A stretch of 40,751 bases of DNA from Akkermansiaceae bacterium UBA1315. GTDB lineage: Bacteria; Verrucomicrobiota; Verrucomicrobiia; Verrucomicrobiales; Akkermansiaceae. The notes beneath the pieces were generated by a model. That model saw nothing but the letters and a program-made list of their open reading frames with translations, did no database searches and had not been told where the DNA came from. The stretch covers positions 58,496 through 99,246 of the forward strand of contig DBTN01000016.1 of the NCBI GenBank assembly GCA_002307065.1. Direction: 5' to 3'. Shown here in pieces: positions 24,025 through 32,618 of this stretch. Positions within the stretch are counted from its first letter, which is position 1. Each line of letters opens with the position of its first letter. A program made the translations under genes and the position numbers.

Positions 24025-25050
24025 CTAGCGGACGAGGGAAAGGATCGGTCTAAAAGGTAGCAGCCGAACGGTGCCAAGCGATTGTAAAAGCGCGCGGCTT
24101 TTCGAATCGAACAGAGCACGGTGGAGAAGCTGCGCAACGGCGAGGCGTCGTCTGAATTTTCGACGCAGCGACTGTTGAATATCCGTGCGCGTTTTTTCCC
24201 AAGGGGTTGAACCGCTGGACCATGCCACGAGCGGATCGATCGCGCACTCCGCGGCCTGAAACGCCATCGACATCCCATTTCCGGTGAAAGGCGGGATCAT
24301 GCTTTCGGCATCGCCGAGGCATAATAACCCGGGGACAACCGGTTGCGGGCCGAGTTCGAAACCGGCGACGGCGGAAAAGGAATCTTCGCGCCACTCGGCG
24401 TTTCGCAGATTTTTGGCGAGAGACACGTTGCCGCCAGCCTCAAGGTACGCAGGAAGGAGATCGGCACCTTTCGCGGGGATCGACCGGTCAATGCGGAAGA
24501 GACCGCAAACATTGGTCCAGCCGTCTTCCACTCCGGCGAGTCCCGCGTAGCCGTTTTTACCGGAGTGCATCTCGAGATCGGAGTTTTTCGAAAGATCGCG
24601 GACGTGTGCTTTTAAACCAATCCATGAACCGGTTTGCGGTCGGCGGCCGGCCGCCCAGACAAGTCCGTCTTCGGGTTCGGGCCGAGAACGTGAGTTTTCC
24701 GTCATTTCACCACCGAGACTCAGCAACCGTTTCTTCAGTCGTTCATCAAGGACATATCGGGAAATTCCGAGTGCGGGCTCCGGCATTTCATCGCGATGGA
24801 AACTACGGCCCTGATCGTACCAAGTGAGCGAGCGGTGATGTGCCGCATCTTCAAAAAGGTCCAAAATTCCTAGGACGCTCAGCGTTTCTCCAGAGACGCC
24901 GGAAATGAATTCGCCGCAGACCCGGTGGCGTGGGTAATTTCCCGCCTCGTGCACGGTGACGGGCACGCCTCGATTTCGCAGTGCGATGGCCAGCGATAGC
25001 CCAGCCAATCCTCCGCCCGCGATGGTAATGTTCCGGTTCAAACGCGACAT
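24025..25050 (-). CDS. FAD-dependent oxidoreductase (geranylgeranyl reductase/UbiH-like) in a type III PKS operon
   Basis: Flavoprotein of the group A monooxygenase fold. The N-terminal dinucleotide motif is ITIAGGGLAGLSLAIAL followed by RVCGEFIS, and the second FAD motif is LCLGDAESMIPPFTGNGMS. It resembles SrsC-type hydroxylases or reductases that act on the polyketide ring (inference). I set the start at ATG 25050 (MSRLNRNITIAGGG), inside the 3' end of the methyltransferase gene (13-base overlap); the longer open frame to 25104 would add non-family residues. The polyketide synthase gene starts 11 bases after its stop, so the three genes are co-transcribed. Confidence 0.88.
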   Translation of the reverse strand: MSRLNRNITIAGGGLAGLSLAIALRNRGVPVTVHEAGNYPRHRVCGEFISGVSGETLSVLGILDLFEDAAHHRSLTWYDQGRSFHRDEMPEPALGISRYVLDERLKKRLLSLGGEMTENSRSRPEPEDGLVWAAGRRPQTGSWIGLKAHVRDLSKNSDLEMHSGKNGYAGLAGVEDGWTNVCGLFRIDRSIPAKGADLLPAYLEAGGNVSLAKNLRNAEWREDSFSAVAGFELGPQPVVPGLLCLGDAESMIPPFTGNGMSMAFQAAECAIDPLVAWSSGSTPWEKTRTDIQQSLRRKFRRRLAVAQLLHRALFDSKSRALLQSLGTVRLLPFRPILSLVR

Positions 25051-25682
25051 CCTAGCACGCGTCGAGCTCCGCGCCACGTTGAATGTTCCTGGATCTCCCA
25101 GCATTTTGCGGACAAATTCATCAGCTCTGCGATTTCACCTGTTTGGAATCCGGCGTCGATGCTGACGTGCATGTCGTGACGGGTGACGCGATTGATCATC
25201 GGCGTCATCAGTTTTCCCAGCACATGCGGGAACGGTCCGCGTTCCGGTTCGTTGAAAATCAGAAGGTCAAATTTTTCACAAAAGGTTCCCAACCGGTTCA
25301 GGGATTCTCCTTCGAAATGGTGAAGGAACAGATTCGCGACAAGAATCCCGCCCGTCGGGGGATCGATTTGAGAAAAAAGATCGCCCTGCATCCATGCGGC
25401 ATTTTTCACGAGTGAGGCCGGACGGGGAGCGAGGTCGAAACCGGTGACGCGCGAGTGAGGAAACATTCGCGCGAGTTTTCCTAATAGAATGCCGTCGCCG
25501 GAGCCAAATTCGACGATACCTTTTGCCGCGATCTCTGGAAATTTTCGGATCGTTCGGCAGATCCAGGATTCATTTCCCATCAGTGCGTTGATGCGGCGGA
25601 GGTCACGACGACTGCGCAGCGCTTCGGGATCGTCGGCAGGCAGACGATCTAACAGCTCCGGAAGGACGATTCGTTTTCCCAC
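25038..25682 (-). CDS. SAM-dependent methyltransferase, first gene of the type III PKS operon
   Basis: Class I methyltransferase. Motif I is IVEFGSGDGILLGKLA (residues about 55-70), followed by VTGFDLAP and GILVANLFLHHF. At 214 residues it is a simple Rossmann enzyme. It overlaps the flavoprotein start by 13 bases. In srsABC-like clusters the methyltransferase (SrsB) methylates the resorcinol ring or oxygen; that role is inferred from the operon, not from the enzyme sequence. The next gene upstream is divergent across 98 bases, so this region probably holds the operon promoter. Confidence 0.85.
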   Translation of the reverse strand: MGKRIVLPELLDRLPADDPEALRSRRDLRRINALMGNESWICRTIRKFPEIAAKGIVEFGSGDGILLGKLARMFPHSRVTGFDLAPRPASLVKNAAWMQGDLFSQIDPPTGGILVANLFLHHFEGESLNRLGTFCEKFDLLIFNEPERGPFPHVLGKLMTPMINRVTRHDMHVSIDAGFQTGEIAELMNLSAKCWEIQEHSTWRGARRVLGCRV

Positions 25683-25780
25683 GGCAGGAGGCTAGGATTT
25701 CGCGACCGGTTTGAAAGCTTTGAGTGGACGATTTCACTCCGCATTTGCCGCACCTCGGTTTTTCAGCATAGCTTCTTCCC

Positions 25781-26620
25781 ATGCCGCAACCGCCACGCCG
25801 ACCTTTCAAAAACGCAACCGGTCGGAGACCTGGTCCACCCGCGAAGAAATCCGCATCGAAAGATCGCGGATGGGATCCGGTCGCCGCGTGGTATGATAAA
25901 CTGGTCGGTGAAACCGGATCGGACTATCATCGGAATGTCATTTTACCGGGCACGATGAAAATGCTCGATCCGCAACCGGGTGAATCAGTGATCGATATTT
26001 GTTGCGGGCAAGGGGTGCTGGTGAAGCCGCTGCTCGAAGCGAAGATCGCCAGTTTCACCGGAGTCGATGCCAGTCCTCGGCTGATTGATTCGGCGAAATC
26101 CCGCCACGGTTCGGACCCACGCGTCTCATTTGCCGTGGTGGACGCGTGCAAACCGGGCGCATGGGCGAACGGAAGTTACGATGCGGCGACCTGTTTGATG
26201 GCGGTGCACGATGTACCGGATCCGGTGGCGCTTTTTCGAAATGTCGCCAAGTCCCTGAAATCGGGCGGCCGTGCGGTGATGGTTTTTATGCATCCGTGTT
26301 TCCGCATTCCGCGTCAATCGCATTGGGGATGGGACGCTGATCAAAAAATTCAATATCGGCGGCTGGATGCTTACGGTTCACCGTTGGAAATTCAGATCAC
26401 CACTCATCCTGGAAAGGGGACCGGGGAGTTGACGACGTTCTATCACCGGCCGATGTCGGAACTTTTAACGGCGATTGGAAATGGGGGATTGGGTGTGGTG
26501 GCGTGTGATGAACTTTACAGCCACCGCCGTTCGCAAGTGGGTCCATTCAGCAAAGCTGAGCACCGCGCGGCCCAAGAATTCCCCCTCTTTTTAGCGCTGA
26601 AAGTGGTTAAGCTGGGTTAA
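25781..26620 (+). CDS. Class I SAM-dependent methyltransferase
   Basis: Divergent from the polyketide operon. SAM motif I is VIDICCGQGVLVKPLL (about 72-87), then FTGVDASPRLI and YDAATCLMAVHDV. The first 40 residues are basic and proline-rich with no domain I recognise (PQPPRRPFKNATGRRP), and the core starts at GWDPVAAWYDKLVG. This head is close to that of UbiE/COQ5-like enzymes. The substrate is not known. Its position beside the type III polyketide genes could mean a second modification step, but separate regulation is equally likely. It ends eight bases from the convergent recF stop. Confidence 0.85.
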   Translation: MPQPPRRPFKNATGRRPGPPAKKSASKDRGWDPVAAWYDKLVGETGSDYHRNVILPGTMKMLDPQPGESVIDICCGQGVLVKPLLEAKIASFTGVDASPRLIDSAKSRHGSDPRVSFAVVDACKPGAWANGSYDAATCLMAVHDVPDPVALFRNVAKSLKSGGRAVMVFMHPCFRIPRQSHWGWDADQKIQYRRLDAYGSPLEIQITTHPGKGTGELTTFYHRPMSELLTAIGNGGLGVVACDELYSHRRSQVGPFSKAEHRAAQEFPLFLALKVVKLG

Positions 26621-26628
26621 TCCAAGAA

Positions 26629-27693
26629 TCATTTCACTTCCGTGACGGCTCCTTCATGCACGCGGAACCGGCCGATGCTGCCGAGTCCGGGCGTTTCCTT
26701 GAGCCAATCGAGGTGAGTCGTCGTGATCCATTTTTGGGCGTTTTGCGGGAGATGATTCATGAGCGCGTTTCGGCGTCCGGGATCGAGTTCTCCGAAAATG
26801 TCATCCATCAGATAAACCGGGGTTTTTCCCCCACGTTGTTCGAGGAGCTTTCCTTGAGCGAGTTTGAGCGCGAGCGCGAGCGTGCGCTGTTGCCCTTCGC
26901 TTGCGTAATCCGCCGCAGGCATTCCGTGAAGTCGGAGGTCCAAGTCGTCGCGATGGGGGCCGACGACCGATTGTCGCAGCCGTGTTTCGCGTTCGCGGGC
27001 TTGCAAGATCGACTCACGTAAATCCGGTCCGCTGGCGGGAAGGTACTTGAGTGTGAGGGGTTCGTTTTTTCCACTGACCGCGCGTTGAGCTTCGCTGGCG
27101 AGCGGGGCGAGTTCTTCGACCAAGCGGCTCCGCGCTTCCATCAGAACCGTGCCGTGTTCAACGAGGATTTCTTCGTAGGATAAAATTTCCGCATCGCGTG
27201 GACGGCCATCTTTCAAAAGCAGGTTCTTCGCCCGAAGCGCGCGACGATACCGTGACCATGACCGCCGGTATGCCGGATCGATTTGAGCGCCGAGGAAGTC
27301 CAGATAACGTCGGCGGCCTTCTCCGGGCCCGCGGATCAGTTCGAGATCTTCATTTCCCATCCAGACGATCAGGCCGCCATCGGCGAGGTATTCGGTCCGG
27401 CTAGCGCGCGGTTCCTCGTCGGCGGTGAGGGTGAGACCGTCGCGGGCATGAACGATTTTCCGTTCGATCTGCCAAGGGTCGCCGGCGATTCCGAAACCGG
27501 TCGCGCCTTGGCGAGTGAGCGTCGTCATGCGATGGGTGCGTGGCGATTGCAGCCGGACGAGGACGCACAGCGCTTCAAGGATCGAGGTTTTTCCCTGAGC
27601 GTTGTCACCCGTCAGGATGGCGCCGCCCGGTGGGACTTCCAGATCGAGCGATCCGAAACAGCGGAAATCCATCAGGCGAAGCGAACGAAGCAC
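26629..27693 (-). CDS. recF: DNA replication and repair protein RecF
   Basis: SMC-like ATPase that loads RecA at single-strand gaps with RecO and RecR. Walker A is GDNAQGKT (29-36), and the signature and Walker B are in SEGQQRTLALALKLAQ and VYLMDDIFGELD. At 354 residues it is normal. The usual dnaA-dnaN-recF-gyrB order is absent: the neighbours are a methyltransferase and the DUF4340 gene. Start ATG 27693. Confidence 0.95.
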   Translation of the reverse strand: MLRSLRLMDFRCFGSLDLEVPPGGAILTGDNAQGKTSILEALCVLVRLQSPRTHRMTTLTRQGATGFGIAGDPWQIERKIVHARDGLTLTADEEPRASRTEYLADGGLIVWMGNEDLELIRGPGEGRRRYLDFLGAQIDPAYRRSWSRYRRALRAKNLLLKDGRPRDAEILSYEEILVEHGTVLMEARSRLVEELAPLASEAQRAVSGKNEPLTLKYLPASGPDLRESILQARERETRLRQSVVGPHRDDLDLRLHGMPAADYASEGQQRTLALALKLAQGKLLEQRGGKTPVYLMDDIFGELDPGRRNALMNHLPQNAQKWITTTHLDWLKETPGLGSIGRFRVHEGAVTEVK

Positions 27694-27740
27694 GGATCAG
27701 GAATAGGCTGGAAGCGGCGCGGATGAAAGAGGTATTCGGG

Positions 27741-29621
27741 TCACCGCTGGTCCATCAGATCGAGCGAGATTTTTTCGAACGTTTCGGCATCGAGCAAAAA
27801 CAGGTTCTGTTCACCGCTCAGGCTGCCGTAGTAAAACTGCGGCGGAGATTTTCCGGGAACCGGGGCGAGTTTGAGTTCGCGACCTTCGAGGGTTTTGAAA
27901 TCGCCCAAATCATCGACCTTTTTCTCCACGACGGTGAGAATCAATGCCGGTGTGGCGAGCGCTGCGGCGGCATCAGGATCATCGCCGGACAACCACCGGG
28001 AAACGTTGAGCTTTTCGAGAGCTGTCAGCATAAAGTTCGCCTTTGCGGGATCGATTTCCGCAGAAAGATCGACACCATTCTTCTCGGCTTTCCAAGTTTC
28101 GTTGAGGAAATCGTAATACAAATTCAGCGGCTCGCCGGTGGGGTCGATCCGCTCGATGGCGAAAAGATCGACTCGGCTGATCGTCCACAGCAATGCGTGA
28201 CGCCATTCGTGAGGATGAATCGCGATGGAAGAAATTAGCTGAGGGTCGATGCGCATGACCGTCGGAGTGCCCAACCGGTTGACGAAATATCCGCCGTAGC
28301 CATCCATACCGAAATTCAGCTGAATCCCCTGATGGCCTTCGCCAAGGAACTGGAGGGAAAGGAATGGCCGGTCGAGTCCCCACGGTTTCAGATCCGCAGC
28401 GGCGTCCGATTCGAAACCGACGGCACGGCCGGAGGTCACCGTTTTCAAAAGATCAAAAAGCCGTTGCTCGTTTGCTTGATGGGAGCGTCCATCAATCACT
28501 GCGGTCCACGGCTTCGGTGGCTCGCGGGTGATCAGGATTTCCGGACCGGTTGAGGGCCGGATCGAAATGGTGCGCAACGAAGCAATGTTGAGGTTGGTGA
28601 GCTTTGGGTCGCGCAAGGCGTTGACGCTGAGGGGTAGATCGGAAAAAGAAATGATATCGGGCACCGGTTTGATCGGGATTTCAAAAACCGTGTCTGGGCG
28701 ATCACTGACGATGGCGAGTGCGGTGCGTGCGTCTGCGGTTTCGGGCGGGAAAATATCGAGTACGGTTTCTTTTTCCTGGCCAAACGACTGCAGGGCGACT
28801 TGCCACGCTTTGGGGCTGGCGGGCGGGAGGGTCACCGTGGACCGGTTTTCGATTTTGAGGGCCTGGAGATTGAAGAGGCCTTCGAGAAGGGTTTTGACGG
28901 CAGCCGGGTCGGTTCCGAGTTCCAACGGTTTGACGATGCGCCAAGCGCTTTGTGGCGTTTCACGACCCAGCGTCAACTCTCCCTCGTTTCCCCGGAGGCG
29001 GACCTTTTCCAACGCAGTGGGGTTGAAATAAAACGGACGATGATCCCGGAGGCGTTTGAGTCCGTCTTTGAAAAGCGGCAAGATGTTTCCGGAGCAGGCG
29101 TAAACGTATTCGCGTTGGCCTCTCTCCCGCGGATTGATGAAGACCGTTGGGTGAATTTGTTTCGCTTCGACATCCTCGACCTTCATAGGCGTCAACCCGC
29201 CCATTCGGTATTTTGCGAGGGATTTACCATCGGCGCTTTCCAGTTCGATCTGAATGCGGCCGCCTTCTAAGCCTGCTTGTTCTTCATTGATTTCGTCACG
29301 AAGCGCGGAATCATGGACGACCATGCCGAGGGTGAAGCCGATGATGCTGCCGGCCGAGCGTGGGTCCATGCGATCGATGGGCTCCTGGACCGATTGCCAA
29401 CCGGCATCGGTCCGGATGAAACTTCCTTCGCCGCTATTTCCAGAGATGCGGATGCGCTGGACGTCCTCCGCTTTGAAAGATCGGTATAACCTTTCGCCCG
29501 GAGGGACCGGCGGCATGCCGAAAATCGCGTCGAGATTTCCTTCTTTGATTCGCCAGCCGATCGCTCCGCAGACAAGCAGGGCGAGAAGCGCGAGGAAGAG
29601 GGTGAAAGCGGTGGATCGCAT
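27741..29621 (-). CDS. DUF4340-type protein of the GldFG ABC operon
   Basis: The 626-residue product has an N-terminal signal anchor (FTLFLALLALLVCGAIGW) and long beta-rich repeats with the DUF4340 style (LRGNEGELTLGRETPQSAWRIVKPLELGTDP, split here for length). This family often follows GldG/GldF genes in Verrucomicrobiota, Planctomycetota and others. No function is proven; as an extracytoplasmic partner of the ABC permease it might bind cargo or the cell wall (inference). It starts one base after the stop of the GldG-like gene, so they are tightly coupled. Confidence 0.85.
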   Translation of the reverse strand: MRSTAFTLFLALLALLVCGAIGWRIKEGNLDAIFGMPPVPPGERLYRSFKAEDVQRIRISGNSGEGSFIRTDAGWQSVQEPIDRMDPRSAGSIIGFTLGMVVHDSALRDEINEEQAGLEGGRIQIELESADGKSLAKYRMGGLTPMKVEDVEAKQIHPTVFINPRERGQREYVYACSGNILPLFKDGLKRLRDHRPFYFNPTALEKVRLRGNEGELTLGRETPQSAWRIVKPLELGTDPAAVKTLLEGLFNLQALKIENRSTVTLPPASPKAWQVALQSFGQEKETVLDIFPPETADARTALAIVSDRPDTVFEIPIKPVPDIISFSDLPLSVNALRDPKLTNLNIASLRTISIRPSTGPEILITREPPKPWTAVIDGRSHQANEQRLFDLLKTVTSGRAVGFESDAAADLKPWGLDRPFLSLQFLGEGHQGIQLNFGMDGYGGYFVNRLGTPTVMRIDPQLISSIAIHPHEWRHALLWTISRVDLFAIERIDPTGEPLNLYYDFLNETWKAEKNGVDLSAEIDPAKANFMLTALEKLNVSRWLSGDDPDAAAALATPALILTVVEKKVDDLGDFKTLEGRELKLAPVPGKSPPQFYYGSLSGEQNLFLLDAETFEKISLDLMDQR

Positions 29622-29622
29622 A

Positions 29623-31167
29623 TCAGGCGCGGCGGGAGGACCAGATGAATCCGCCGAGAATCGCGAGGAATCCCGGGAAAAATATGAGGTTTACCCGGTT
29701 GATAAAGGAAACCTGAGCTTGGAGAATCGGCAGTTTGTAGGTGCCAAGCGAGCGCGGGCCGACTCCCGCGAGCGATTCACGACCGACGAGCCAATTGACG
29801 GACGAGGCGAGGAAATCGAGGTTTTCCGCACGTTGATTCGCAGGATCCAGAAAGTCGGAATTTGACACGATGACCATGCGCGAAGTTTCCGCAGCGTATT
29901 CGTCGCTCGCCATCGCGCCACGGACGATGCTGGCAGCAAGATACAAAGGAGGTGCGGTATCTTCCTGAGGATCAAAAGTTTCCTGGCCTTCGCCAAACTG
30001 GGTTTCCCCCCAGAATCCGTCTCCCGCGAGAATTAACCCGGTGGGGAAAATCTTGCGGTTGATCAGGTCTCCAGCACCTTCGCGGACTTCGAGAGAAGAG
30101 GAGGCTCCTTCGAAAATCGTCGCTTGCCCGGAGAGATCGCTGAGGAAATCGATCCCGTAAGTGAACGTGCCACGGACGGTCGAAATCGTCCGCTCGCCAT
30201 CCCGGGTGACGATGCGATCGCGACGCGGGGTCACGCCATATCCGCGGAGAAACGCGCGAAGCTTCGGCGGAGTGTCATAGGCTCCGAGGATCACCAACAG
30301 GGAGGCGCGCGACCGTTTCCAGTACGAATCGAGGACTGCGATTTCCTCATCGGTTAAATCATATCTCGGGGCGACCAAGGCGAGTCCTTCGAGATCGCTT
30401 GGGATCGATTGGAGGCCGGATAGATTGATCGGGGTAAGTTCGATATTTTGGTAACGAAGCGTCGTTTCCAAAGTGGACCAAGGCGAATTCGGGCCCTCTG
30501 AATTGATGCGGCTCTTATCCGCAAGAAATCCGATTTTCCGGGGTTTTCCTTCGATCGATTCCACCAATCGTGCGGTCATCACATCTTCTCCACGGAAACC
30601 GGTAGGCCGGCGCTGGCCTTTCTGATCGGTGTGATAGAGAACCATTTCGTCCGCGACGACGAGCTTCACATTTGGGTTGAGGGTTTTGGTGCCGGCGGTG
30701 TTTTGGATCGTCACGGCGCTTTCATCCGTGCGGGCGTCAAAGATCAGCAAATCCCGAATCAGGCTGATTCCGTAGGTTTCCGCGATCTGCTCGGCGCGGT
30801 CCGGACTGCGCATCGGATCGACCACTTCCAGCGAAATTTTTCCGTCGGAAAGTCGTTCATATTCTTCCGCAAGCGCGCGCACTCGTTCGTAAAACGGCGA
30901 AGAGCGGCGGAAGGCCATGATCCATTTCACGGGCGTGGATCGGGATTTGAGCGCCTCGTCCTTCAGATAGCCTTTCGTCGCGGGAGACAGCGAGTACATC
31001 GAAGAACGGCTCAGATCGACTCGCGAAAAATATTGAGAGGCGAGGTAATTCAGCGCGATGAGGAGGATGGCGATGAGCACCAGTTGAATCACCGAAAGCG
31101 TGCCGATGCCCCAGCGATTGACCGGGCGGGCGGGCTTTCCTTTGGGTTCGGAAGACGTTTCGGACAT
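29623..31167 (-). CDS. GldG-like ABC-type auxiliary protein
   Basis: Membrane-anchored auxiliary subunit of a GldF/GldG-type ABC system. TM1 is at about 25-47 (IGTLSVIQLVLIAILLIALN), then a long periplasmic part with the family pattern (SSPFYERVRALAEEYERLS, VVDPMRSPDRAEQIA, SRASLLVILGAYD) and a C-terminal TM (NLIFFPGFLAILGGFIW) ending SSRRA. Bacteroidota use GldG in gliding and secretion, but most other homologues have unknown roles. The 17-base gap from the permease and the one-base gap to DUF4340 define a three-gene operon. Confidence 0.88.
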   Translation of the reverse strand: MSETSSEPKGKPARPVNRWGIGTLSVIQLVLIAILLIALNYLASQYFSRVDLSRSSMYSLSPATKGYLKDEALKSRSTPVKWIMAFRRSSPFYERVRALAEEYERLSDGKISLEVVDPMRSPDRAEQIAETYGISLIRDLLIFDARTDESAVTIQNTAGTKTLNPNVKLVVADEMVLYHTDQKGQRRPTGFRGEDVMTARLVESIEGKPRKIGFLADKSRINSEGPNSPWSTLETTLRYQNIELTPINLSGLQSIPSDLEGLALVAPRYDLTDEEIAVLDSYWKRSRASLLVILGAYDTPPKLRAFLRGYGVTPRRDRIVTRDGERTISTVRGTFTYGIDFLSDLSGQATIFEGASSSLEVREGAGDLINRKIFPTGLILAGDGFWGETQFGEGQETFDPQEDTAPPLYLAASIVRGAMASDEYAAETSRMVIVSNSDFLDPANQRAENLDFLASSVNWLVGRESLAGVGPRSLGTYKLPILQAQVSFINRVNLIFFPGFLAILGGFIWSSRRA

Positions 31168-31184
31168 GAAAAAAGTGGAAAAGA

Positions 31185-31937
31185 TCAGCGGCGCCAGCGG
31201 CGGTAATCCACGACCTGAAAGGTGAGGAACAACAGGAAAAGCGTCGTGGTCAGATAATAAACCACCGGTCTGCTATCGAACAATCCGCTGGCAAAGTAAT
31301 GAAGATGCTGCTGGGAAGAAATATAGTGGAAAAACGGTGCTCCGGCGAAGGATTCACCCCAGATCACCGTGACGTAACCGAGGAAATATTGGATCACCAA
31401 CAGCCCGACCGTTAAAATCCCGGCGATGATCTGGCTGGAGGTGAGCGCCGAAGCGAGGCAACCAACGGCGGTGAAAGCGGCCCCCATCAGCATCAGCACG
31501 GTGAATGTCCCACCCAGGGCGGCAGGTGTCCACGCAGGGGGCAAACCGGTGACCCAGTCGAACATTTTGAACTGAATCAGCGCCGGCAGCCAGAGGATGG
31601 TGTAAAAAATCATCGCCGCCGCATATTTGGAAAAAACCACCTGCCAGCTCCGGACCGGTGCGGTCAGCAACGTTTCCAACGTGCCATTTTTTTCCTCCTC
31701 CGCAAAAAGGCGCATCGTGATCAGCGGGAAAATGAACAAAAAGTAGAACCAAAACAGCGGAGTGTGAAAGGTCACGTAAACCAAGCTGTCTTTGACCGGG
31801 GTGTCACGAAACCCCTTCATCGCCGTGGACAGCGAGATTCCCTGCATGATTGTGACAAAAGCCAAAACCACCCAGCCGAATGGGCTCAGAAAGTAGCCCT
31901 TCAGTTCTTTAGAGGTGAGGATGCGAAAAATTCTCAT
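31185..31937 (-). CDS. ABC-2 type permease, GldF-like
   Basis: Inner-membrane permease with six helices. It begins MRIFRILTSKELKGYFLSP, as in GldF and Nos/YhaP-type permeases, and has the ABC-2 sequence FAEEEKNGTLETLLTAPV. The 250-residue length fits. The ATPase (GldA-like) that normally sits directly upstream is not present: the next 500 bases upstream (31938-32440) do not encode an ATPase, and the accessory block begins there. Either the ATPase is encoded elsewhere or a rearrangement at this point displaced it. Confidence 0.9.
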   Translation of the reverse strand: MRIFRILTSKELKGYFLSPFGWVVLAFVTIMQGISLSTAMKGFRDTPVKDSLVYVTFHTPLFWFYFLFIFPLITMRLFAEEEKNGTLETLLTAPVRSWQVVFSKYAAAMIFYTILWLPALIQFKMFDWVTGLPPAWTPAALGGTFTVLMLMGAAFTAVGCLASALTSSQIIAGILTVGLLVIQYFLGYVTVIWGESFAGAPFFHYISSQQHLHYFASGLFDSRPVVYYLTTTLFLLFLTFQVVDYRRWRR

Positions 31938-32113
31938 GCAGAGGTGGGCGCACTAGGTAAGGCATCCCTGTCCCGAGGCAAAGGGAAAAGAGACATAAAT
32001 CCTTTTCCGGCGGCGAGGGGAGACCTGAGCCGCGCGGCGCTGCACAAATACACTGCGTAAGCGAGCACAGCGAGGATCGTAACGACCGTAACGATCATGG
32101 AGGGCACTCGCCC

Positions 32114-32223
32114 TTGCCAAAAGCGGGGCTTTGGCAATCAACCCGGGCAAGCGTGCTAGCTCAACGGTACCCCCGCGAACGTGTTCGCCTGGGGACTCCG
32201 AGTGATGCGGCACATCGCCGGAG
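32114..32223. other. Three consecutive hairpins, candidate structured element
   Basis: Ten-base stem with one bulge (32114-32137), six-base stem with a two-base loop, possibly extended by CCCC/GGGG (32171-32194), and an eleven-base stem with one bulge (32196-32223). All pairings were read from the sequence. Function unknown. Confidence 0.5.
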
Positions 32224-32500
32224 CTTATGCCGGATGGATCCCCGGGTAGGGGGGCGGTGGTGTGGGATGAGAGAGCGGAGCCAAACTCGCCGATTCGACG
32301 GAAGCCTGGTGCGGGAGTCGGGACTGCAGCAGCGAGGGACGAGCAGTTCAGGTCCTGGGCGCAGGTCACGGGGCTGCGGCGCGGAGCCTCGATCCATTGG
32401 CCGACTTTCTGAAGAGCCGAAAAGTTGGACACGGTTTTGTTAGCTTTAGGTGTGTTTTGTTGTTCGGGTTGGAGTGGAGATTGGTGGGTGATCGAACTGA

Positions 32501-32509
32501 GGGGGGGGG
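32501..32509. repeat. Run of nine G upstream of the Rhs operon
   Basis: Nine consecutive G, about 110 bases before the first gene of the Rhs block, followed by an AT-rich GCATAATAAAA that could serve as a -10 element. A run this long is prone to slipped-strand changes. Confidence 0.85.
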
Positions 32510-32618
32510 CGGCATAATAAAAGGTTCAGTTTATGGATAGTTGCGGAACATCTGTGGTGTTTGAAACTGTTTATTAAAATAGATCGACATTTCTGCAATT
32601 ATATAGAAACTTCTTTAA

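Larger units (their letters stand above)
31938..32618. other. Spacer between the GldF operon and the Rhs block: GC-rich left part with hairpins, AT-rich right part
   Basis: No supported gene. Open frames exist on both strands but none looks like a protein. The left part holds three hairpins in about 110 bases: TTGCCAA...TTGGCAA at 32114-32137, GCGAAC-GT-GTTCGC at 32175-32188, and CTCCG...CGGAG with inner GATG/CATC at 32196-32223. The base composition drops after about 32440, where the accessory block begins. A repeat cluster or structured RNA is possible; no known RNA family fits. Confidence 0.6.

Noticed and set aside
32157..32169. TAGCTCAACGGTA, like a tRNA D-arm
   Set aside because: The D-stem partner GAGC, the anticodon arm and a T-arm are absent, and the bases around it form other hairpins.
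32292..32301. GATTCGACGG, which matches a tmRNA 5' motif
   Set aside because: The flanking tmRNA sequence, tag reading frame and T-arm are missing; a ten-base match is likely by chance.
31934..32432. Open frames upstream of the GldF-like gene, considered as ATPase or small protein genes
   Set aside because: No Walker or ABC motif is present, frames on both strands are open due to high GC, and hairpins overlap them.
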